DNA of 11,075 nt. Source: Anaerolineaceae bacterium UBA5311 (GTDB lineage Bacteria > Chloroflexota > Anaerolineae > Anaerolineales > Anaerolineaceae). The stretch spans positions 1 to 11,075 of the forward strand of contig DHRN01000084.1 of assembly GCA_002411175.1 (NCBI GenBank), given 5' to 3'. The notes under the pieces are model-generated. The model saw nothing but the letters and a program-made list of their open reading frames with translations. It had not been told where the DNA came from and did not search any database. Every line of letters starts with the position of its first letter. The first letter of the stretch is position 1. A program made the translations under genes and the position numbers. This document shows, in pieces, positions 6,706-11,075 of the stretch.

Positions 6706-7446
6706 TTATGGTGTCGGAGTGACCGTGCGTGTAGGCGTGGAGCTCGGCACCGGTGTCGCGATATTAACAGGCACCCTGAGCAGATCGCCAATATTAAGCG
6801 GCGTCGTTTCGGTCAACAAAGGTGTGATTTGATTAGCAGTGCGATAACGGTTGGTCTCAGCGATGATCTGGGCGACAGATGAACGGAACCATTGTGCCAC
6901 AGAAGCTAAGTTTGCCCCTGGTTCGACATAGTAATCGATAATCGTGCCCACAGCCAGTTCAGTTGGGACCTGCGTCTGGGTTGGCATCTCCTGCCAGGGG
7001 GGTGGAATTTTGATAATATCACCTTCGCGAATAATACAAGGATCGCCAAGCCCGAGCCCGTTTACATAGAGAAAAACATCCAGCATCACAGAGAACTTTT
7101 CGGCTACATCTGAACAGGTAAAGTCATCCGCCTGAACGATGTAATCGAACGGTCCATCCAGTGTAGGTGTGGGCGTGATTGTAGGTGTCTCGGTAGGCGT
7201 GCTCGTAATCGTTGCAGTGTTGGTCGGAGTAACCGGCGTCGCCGTATAGGTTAATGTAGGGGTAGGGGTTTGGGTGCTGAAAAGGGAGAAACCACCGCCG
7301 TCACCAAGCACTCCTGTTGCCCACAACACAACCAAAACCAGCCCTGCCACGACCAGCAAAGCCGCGATTGCGACAAGAATTGCGCGGTTGTTGCGGCGTT
7401 TCTTTCGGTAGGAGGATAGTAAACTTCCAGATTTTTTCTTTGCCAT
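6706..7446 (-). CDS. membrane-anchored double LysM-like protein
   Basis: This 246-residue type II membrane protein has a basic cytoplasmic start (KKK, RKKRRNNR at 14-21) and one membrane helix (22-44). An extended Thr/Pro-rich linker follows (58-97, PTPTLT...TPTPT). Two LysM-like modules occupy about 101-148 and 171-226. The first has the DYIVQADDFTCSDVAEKF start and a DIIKIPPP end, and contains C111 and C137, a possible disulfide. The second has DYYVEPGANLASVAQWF and GDLLRVP. LysM modules bind peptidoglycan or chitin GlcNAc glycans, so a wall-binding role outside the membrane is likely. The protein ends in a second Thr/Pro tail (231-246) with no domain after it. GAGGAAGG lies upstream of the ATG, and it has its own promoter (7494-7522). 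It is monocistronic, bounded by the terminator at 6661-6692. Confidence 0.85.
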   Translation of the reverse strand: MAKKKSGSLLSSYRKKRRNNRAILVAIAALLVVAGLVLVVLWATGVLGDGGGFSLFSTQTPTPTLTYTATPVTPTNTATITSTPTETPTITPTPTLDGPFDYIVQADDFTCSDVAEKFSVMLDVFLYVNGLGLGDPCIIREGDIIKIPPPWQEMPTQTQVPTELAVGTIIDYYVEPGANLASVAQWFRSSVAQIIAETNRYRTANQITPLLTETTPLNIGDLLRVPVNIATPVPSSTPTRTVTPTP

Positions 7447-7493
7447 AATTGCCTTCCTCTTAGTTTACGTAGAAACAGAAAGGGTGTAATCCG

Positions 7494-7522
7494 ATAATAA
7501 TCGGGTATATTGATTGCGTCAA
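7494..7522 (-). promoter_or_regulatory. sigma70-type promoter of the LysM gene
   Basis: On the minus strand TTGACG (7522-7517) is separated by exactly 17 bp from TATTAT (7499-7494). Each hexamer has one mismatch to the consensus. Transcription would start near 7486, about 40 bp before the ATG. Confidence 0.7.
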
Positions 7523-7604
7523 GTATACCATTTTTGCCTATAGTCATTTTTTCGTCAAGCCAGCCTCTGGGCAATAGCTACCCGGGCTTGCTGTTATAAC
7601 GACC

Positions 7605-8411
7605 CTAAGCCTCGCGCTGCAGTTCCTCGCTGACAATCTGAATTCCACTGCTGGCACCGATGCGGTTCGCGCCGGATTCAACCATCTTCATTGCGTCTTC
7701 GTAGGTGCGGATTCCGCCAGCCGCTTTTATGCCCATCCCGGGACCAACAATGCTGCGCATCAAGACAACATCTTCAAGAGCAGCCCCGCCGGTTGAAAAG
7801 CCAGTCGAAGTCTTCACAAAATCAGCCCCTGCCTCTTTTACCAACATAATGGCAGTCACCTTTTCTTCTTCGGTCAACAAACAGGTTTCAATAATGACCT
7901 TGACAATCGCCTGCCGGGCATGCGCTTCCTTGACCACGCTTTGAATATCCCGGGCAACTGCCACCAGGTCACCCGACTTGAGCACGCCGACGTTCATGAC
8001 CATATCAATTTCGACTGCCCCATCTTTAATCGCGCGTTTGGTTTCGCTTACCTTTACTTTGGTCGCGTTAGCGCCCAGTGGAAACCCCACCACACTGGCG
8101 ATTTTCACCTGGCTTCCTGCGAGATTTGCCTTACAGCGTTTGACCCAGTATCCATTCACACATACGGCGCCAAAGCCATATTCCAGCGCTTCCTGGCAGA
8201 GCTTGTCGATCTGGGCTGCAGTAGCATCCGCTTTCAGCAAGGTATGGTCGATCATCGCTGCCAGCTGGCTTTGCCCTTGCGCGCCTCCACCGGTCATTTT
8301 GGTGTTAACCCTGATAACGCGACCCTTATCATCAAAGACCGTGGTCATTTCCAGGTCTTCATAGCTTGTCACCTTCTCAATTGTTTGGAGTGTTTCTTCC
8401 AATTCTGTCAT
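7605..8411 (-). CDS. deoC: deoxyribose-phosphate aldolase with N-terminal extension
   Basis: This is the class I aldolase that cleaves 2-deoxyribose 5-phosphate to glyceraldehyde 3-phosphate and acetaldehyde in deoxynucleoside catabolism; it is cytoplasmic. Counting from the 8411 ATG (268 residues), the TIM barrel begins at IDHTLLK (54-60). The catalytic D136 is in DMVMNVG, the Schiff-base K200 is in VKTSTGF, and the proton-relay K229 is in GIKAAGGIR. The GASSG phosphate-binding turn is near 253-257. The core of about 215 residues matches typical DeoC length. The first 50 residues (including TVFDDKGRVIRVNTKMTGGG) are extra, and I do not recognise them. The start at 8411 is chosen because AGAGG lies 5 nt upstream. 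The ATG at 8426 has no Shine-Dalgarno. It is not next to other nucleoside genes and is divergent from the decarboxylase gene. Confidence 0.95.
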   Translation of the reverse strand: MTELEETLQTIEKVTSYEDLEMTTVFDDKGRVIRVNTKMTGGGAQGQSQLAAMIDHTLLKADATAAQIDKLCQEALEYGFGAVCVNGYWVKRCKANLAGSQVKIASVVGFPLGANATKVKVSETKRAIKDGAVEIDMVMNVGVLKSGDLVAVARDIQSVVKEAHARQAIVKVIIETCLLTEEEKVTAIMLVKEAGADFVKTSTGFSTGGAALEDVVLMRSIVGPGMGIKAAGGIRTYEDAMKMVESGANRIGASSGIQIVSEELQREA

Positions 8412-8451
8412 TTTTACCTCTTGCATGTGTCTAATTCGGTTTCCGTATTCC

Positions 8452-8471
8452 TGTCTACCCAGGGTATGACA
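8452..8471. promoter_or_regulatory. imperfect dyad between deoC and the decarboxylase gene
   Basis: TGTC-T-ACCC-A-GGGT-AT-GACA forms a nearly symmetrical inverted repeat in the 131-bp divergent intergenic region, 41 bp upstream of the deoC start. It could be an operator for deoC. No convincing -35/-10 pair was assigned for either gene. Confidence 0.3.
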
Positions 8472-8542
8472 ATTTTAGATTATCATTAGCGTAAGTTACT
8501 CCGCTATCAACACTTAGGAAAATTAATCATAACGAAGTAAGC

Positions 8543-9535
8543 ATGAAAAGTCCAGAGTACCAAACCATAACCGCCATCGCCCATCCCAATATCGCCTTCA
8601 TCAAGTATTGGGGCAACCGGGATGATCGTCTGCGCCTGCCGTGCAATTCTTCCCTTTCCTGCAACCTGTCGGGGTTGGAAACACGCACAAGCGTCCGTTT
8701 TAACCCGTCACTGCCTGCCGACAGTTTAATTCTGTCCGGAGAGCGAATCGACGGACCAGCCCTCAGCCGCGTCAGCGCCTTTCTGGATATCGTTCGCCTG
8801 CTTGCAGACCGACCGCTTTTTGCAGAGGTCACCAGCGCCAACAATTTCCCTGCCGGAGCTGGCATCGCCTCCAGTGCTTCCGCTTTTGCCGCACTCGCAC
8901 TGGCAGCCAGCAAGGCGATTGGCTTGGATCTGGAAGAAAAGCAGCTCTCCCGCCTTGCCAGGCGTGGGTCAGGCTCTGCCAGCCGATCCATTCCCAACGG
9001 GTTTGTCGAATGGCAAGCCGGAAGCAGCGACGCAGACTCTTACGCCTTCTCCATCGCACCGGCGGAACACTGGGAGTTGGTCGACTTGGTTTGTGTGCTC
9101 GACACCTCCCATAAGTCGGTCGATTCGACCGGCGGTCACGCCCTGGCACACACGTCCCCCCTGCAGCATTTACGCCTTTTGCACGTCAATGAACGCCTGG
9201 AACTGTGCCGCAAAGCCATTCTTGAGCGGGATTTTGAGCTTTTTGCCCGGGTTGTGGAAGAAGACTCAAATTTGATGCACGCAGTCATGCGCACAAGCAG
9301 CCCATCCCTGGTTTATTGGCTGCCTGAGACTGAAGTCATTTTGTGGACCTTGAAAGAATGGCGAAACCAGGGAAGAGCGGTCTGCGCCACGGTGGATGCC
9401 GGTCCGAATGTGCATGTGCTCACCTTACCGCAGGACATGGAATGGACGCTTGCCCGCTTAAAACAGCTGCCAGGCGTCAAGCAGGTTTTACAGGCACCGG
9501 TTGGGCAGGGTGCAAGGCTGCTCCCCTCAAAATAG
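8543..9535 (+). CDS. mvaD: mevalonate (di)phosphate decarboxylase, GHMP family
   Basis: This cytoplasmic ATP-dependent decarboxylase belongs to the mevalonate pathway and yields isopentenyl diphosphate, or isopentenyl phosphate if its substrate is the monophosphate. The 330-residue protein has AHPNIAFIKYWGNRD (13-27), matching the family's NIA-IKYWGKRD signature. It also has the GHMP phosphate loop FPAGAGIASSAS (102-113), RRGSGSASRS with R148 (140-149), and the catalytic D285 in TVDAGPN. Position 25 is Asn where diphosphomevalonate decarboxylases have the second Lys of KYWGK, known to lie at the phosphate end of the substrate. RGSGSACRS becomes RGSGSASRS. Phosphomevalonate decarboxylase has been shown in the Chloroflexota member Roseiflexus, so the substrate here is open. 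The weak GAAG 5 nt before the ATG is the only ribosome site. No other mevalonate gene is in the window. It is convergent with the next gene, with 5 bp between the stops. Confidence 0.9.
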   Translation: MKSPEYQTITAIAHPNIAFIKYWGNRDDRLRLPCNSSLSCNLSGLETRTSVRFNPSLPADSLILSGERIDGPALSRVSAFLDIVRLLADRPLFAEVTSANNFPAGAGIASSASAFAALALAASKAIGLDLEEKQLSRLARRGSGSASRSIPNGFVEWQAGSSDADSYAFSIAPAEHWELVDLVCVLDTSHKSVDSTGGHALAHTSPLQHLRLLHVNERLELCRKAILERDFELFARVVEEDSNLMHAVMRTSSPSLVYWLPETEVILWTLKEWRNQGRAVCATVDAGPNVHVLTLPQDMEWTLARLKQLPGVKQVLQAPVGQGARLLPSK

Positions 9536-9540
9536 CGCGA

Positions 9541-10389
9541 TTACCAGATTTTATTCACCCTGCTTTTGGTTGTCTTTTCAAAACTCTGCAGGGCGGTTTT
9601 TATCCCTTCAATTTCATCCAGTTTTTTGCTGCTCTCATGCAGTTCCTGGAGGGCAATCCTGATTCCTTCAACTTCTTCCAAAGCCTTATTGGTCTCGTTC
9701 AATTCCTGGAGGGCAAGCTTGGTCCCTGCTACGTCTTCAAGTTTTTTATCTATCTGGGTTAATTCCTGTGTCATTTTTTCGAGGTTCCGGTCCAGGCGCT
9801 CAATGCTTTTTGGAATATCCTCCACGGCATCAGTCAGATCGGTCAGACTGCTGGTGTGACTGTCGAGGATGCCCTGAAACATATTGAGATCCAGCACATA
9901 ATCCACTTTTCTCAATTTCTGATACAGCCCGCCGATATAGGTCACCTGGACGTTGTAAACCCTGGGTAGTTGCTCTGATTCCAATCTGGATTCAAGCCGG
10001 TCAATTGAGGTGCGCAGTTCATAACCCGGCGGCATTGCTGGAATCTGTTGGTGCAAAAACGATAAATTGTTAAGGTCGAAGTTTTTCAATGAAGTCTGAA
10101 AAGGAGGGTCGAAACTGATCTTGACGTTATGGGCGATTGTCCTACCCTGGTTACTGACCACAAGGTCAAAAATCGGTGAATCGGTCTGCACATCAAAATA
10201 GACCACGATGTAGGGGGCATACTCCATGTCGCGGTCTTCCACCATCTCCTCGATGCTCTTTTCCATCGCTCTGGCTGAGGCTTTGGTTTCTTTTGCCACC
10301 TCAGCAGTTTTAATCACGTAAACCACCAGGGCAAGCAGACTGGCTATCTGAACAATCAGCAAAATCGTTTCACGAGTTGTTGGCGACAT
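9541..10389 (-). CDS. membrane-anchored coiled-coil protein of unknown function
   Basis: This 282-residue protein has one N-terminal membrane helix (about 9-26, ILLIVQIASLLALVVYVI) and then a charged helical stretch (27-56). A beta-rich domain follows (about 58-150), with PYIVVYFDV and DLVVSNQGRTIAHNVKISF. Its NxGxxxAxNV pattern recalls Ig-like folds in other single-pass bacterial proteins. After about residue 185 it is a coiled coil ending in three tandem 20-residue repeats (216-275) and SRVNKIW. No catalytic motif is visible. The frame is open back to 10605, but the start is set at 10389 because AGGAGG lies 5 nt upstream. The upstream residues are out-of-frame readings of the TfoX-domain gene. 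The 67-bp gap and shared strand suggest cotranscription with that gene. I do not assign a function. It could be an envelope scaffold or a signalling partner. Confidence 0.8.
   Translation of the reverse strand: MSPTTRETILLIVQIASLLALVVYVIKTAEVAKETKASARAMEKSIEEMVEDRDMEYAPYIVVYFDVQTDSPIFDLVVSNQGRTIAHNVKISFDPPFQTSLKNFDLNNLSFLHQQIPAMPPGYELRTSIDRLESRLESEQLPRVYNVQVTYIGGLYQKLRKVDYVLDLNMFQGILDSHTSSLTDLTDAVEDIPKSIERLDRNLEKMTQELTQIDKKLEDVAGTKLALQELNETNKALEEVEGIRIALQELHESSKKLDEIEGIKTALQSFEKTTKSRVNKIW
9565..9744 (-). repeat. three tandem 60-bp (20-residue) coding repeats
   Basis: The units read KLEDVAGTKLALQELNETNK, ALEEVEGIRIALQELHESSK and KLDEIEGIKTALQSFEKTTK. The similarity is also visible in the DNA: the CAATTCCTGGAGGGCAA and CAGTTCCTGGAGGGCAA blocks recur 60 bp apart. 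This indicates recent internal duplication within the coiled coil. Confidence 0.85.
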
Positions 10390-10456
10390 CAATCCTCCTT
10401 CTTGGTGGGAGACCGTGTTCAGGATGCTGGCAGTAATACGAGCAATACAGGTCCCC

Positions 10457-10780
10457 CTACTTTTTATTTTTCTGTTTGGGAAAAGGCAGCTCTTCCCATG
10501 TTGCCCGCATGACCTGGCAAACAAAAGTCGTATCATCAAGGTCATCGAAGATATACGATAGCCTGGCTCCCGGATAAGCATAGCCTTCCAGGGGATCCTC
10601 ACCAAGGTATTTTGCCCCGGCGGAAGTCTTTTTCAAAAACACATGGTTATCACAAACCAACCCCATAATCTTCCCGTCCATGTAAAGTCCATATTCCCCA
10701 AACATTTTTCGGGCAGAAACCTCACCTGCTGGTGCCATTTGTTCCAGAACATATTGGATATATTTATCGCTGACGGGCAT
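10457..10780 (-). CDS. TfoX N-terminal domain protein
   Basis: This 107-residue cytoplasmic protein is formed almost wholly of the TfoX_N domain: MFGEYGLYMDGKIMGLVCDN (about 26-45) followed by HVFLKKT and a YAYPGARLSYIF segment. In Haemophilus, TfoX/Sxy is a competence regulator. Stand-alone TfoX_N proteins such as this one are widespread and of unknown function, so a competence role should not be assumed. The C-terminal TfoX domain is absent. The basic end is KQKNKK. The start at 10780 is chosen because AGGAGG lies 5 nt upstream; the frame extends nine codons to 10807 without such a site. It is first of a probable two-gene unit with the coiled-coil membrane protein. Confidence 0.88.
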   Translation of the reverse strand: MPVSDKYIQYVLEQMAPAGEVSARKMFGEYGLYMDGKIMGLVCDNHVFLKKTSAGAKYLGEDPLEGYAYPGARLSYIFDDLDDTTFVCQVMRATWEELPFPKQKNKK

Positions 10781-10836
10781 GTTTTCCTCCTGGTTAGAAT
10801 AGTTCAATTGTAACCATTATTGTCGTTTTCTTCTGG

Positions 10837-10865
10837 TTTATATCTTGCTTCCCGGTAATTCTCAA
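10837..10865 (-). promoter_or_regulatory. sigma70-type promoter for the TfoX-domain gene
   Basis: On the minus strand TTGAGA (10865-10860) and TATAAA (10842-10837) are separated by exactly 17 bp, each with one mismatch to the consensus. The predicted transcript starts near 10830, leaving a leader of about 50 nt with an AGGAGG site. Confidence 0.7.
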
Positions 10866-10947
10866 TTTGAATGTGTTTAGATCTACTACGCAAAATGCAG
10901 TAGCAATCGGACTCCAAAACGGGAGTGGTGGGTTCAGGATGTGAGCG

Positions 10948-10982
10948 GGGAGCAGGGAACAGGTAAAAGGGAATAGGGAATA
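10948..10982. repeat. 7-bp tandem repeat, five units
   Basis: Five consecutive heptamers read GGGAGCA, GGGAACA, GGTAAAA, GGGAATA and GGGAATA, followed by GGAACTGGG. The tract is purine-rich on the plus strand and lies in the intergenic region at the right end. Confidence 0.8.
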
Positions 10983-10993
10983 GGAACTGGGTT

Positions 10994-11075
10994 CTGTCAT
11001 CGTGAGCCTCTTTTGCGAAGGATCTTGTCGATTGGACTTCGTTCAGTATGACAGATAGTTTGTCATCCTGAGCCT
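10994..11075. repeat. dispersed palindromic repeat, truncated second copy
   Basis: CTGTCAT (10994-11000) pairs with ATGACAG (11048-11054). Within that, GTGAGC/GTTCAG and GCGAAG/CTTCG continue the imperfect dyad. TGTCATCGTGAGCCT restarts as TGTCATCCTGAGCCT at 11061, 66 bp later, and runs off the window edge. Repeats of the form TGTCATCCTGAGC...GAAGGATCT are common dispersed elements in bacterial genomes. No mobilising gene is visible. Confidence 0.75.

Noticed and set aside
7553..7558. Second TTGACG (minus strand) as a promoter for the LysM gene
   Set aside because: At 17-bp spacing the -10 position reads AAAAAT, and the next TATACT is 25 bp away; the 7494-7522 pair fits far better.
7920..8489. 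189-codon plus-strand ORF over deoC
   Set aside because: It is antisense to deoC, which has all its catalytic residues.
10390..10605. 72-residue N-terminal extension of the coiled-coil membrane protein
   Set aside because: It overlaps the TfoX-domain gene out of frame, and a strong AGGAGG directly precedes the ATG at 10389.
10794..11000. 68-codon minus-strand ORF
   Set aside because: It reads through the heptamer repeat and promoter region, giving a low-complexity translation without a ribosome site.
10994..11075. Start of a CRISPR array
   Set aside because: Only one full copy and one partial copy are seen, the unit is a long imperfect dyad, and no cas gene is nearby.

Overview
The window looks like chromosomal DNA from a Gram-positive-type or monoderm-like anaerobe, most plausibly a Chloroflexota (Anaerolineae-like) bacterium. 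This is inferred, since no ribosomal or other taxonomic marker is present. Supporting hints are a bacterial mevalonate-pathway decarboxylase, a membrane-anchored LysM protein with a long Thr/Pro linker, a secreted Asp-box propeller ending in an F-L-P-I-I-F tail, and the YgeW/YgeY pair typical of anaerobic nitrogen catabolism.

Layout. Positions 1-513 are AT-rich and gene-poor, with a short direct repeat and two doubtful coding remnants. Positions 514-4948 are read on the minus strand in the order ygeY (M20 metallohydrolase), a 642-residue secreted Asp-box beta-propeller, then ygeW (knotted carbamoyltransferase). The propeller gene is visibly poorer in G+C than both neighbours and lies between two genes that are functional partners elsewhere. 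Divergent from ygeY, a plus-strand pair (5106-6642) encodes a Gfo/Idh/MocA oxidoreductase and a DUF1622 membrane protein. It ends at a strong bidirectional terminator (6661-6692) shared with a convergent minus-strand LysM gene. Next come a minus-strand deoC (deoxyribose-phosphate aldolase with an N-terminal extension) and a divergent plus-strand mevalonate (di)phosphate decarboxylase. Converging on that, with only 5 bp between stop codons, is a minus-strand pair: a TfoX-N-domain protein followed by a membrane-anchored coiled-coil protein. Positions 10781-11075 carry a good promoter for this pair, a 7-bp tandem repeat and a dispersed palindromic repeat cut by the window edge.

How the genes work together. 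YgeY and YgeW suggest ureide, purine or amino-acid nitrogen salvage, DeoC handles deoxynucleoside carbon, and the decarboxylase feeds isoprenoid synthesis. The rest are envelope or hypothetical proteins. I see no phage, CRISPR, toxin-antitoxin or defence system. The most interesting points are an altered diphosphate-binding motif in the mevalonate decarboxylase (Lys to Asn), an ATCase-like HPLP motif in the YgeW homologue, the foreign-looking 13-repeat propeller between ygeY and ygeW, and the three-fold 20-residue repeat in the coiled-coil membrane protein.
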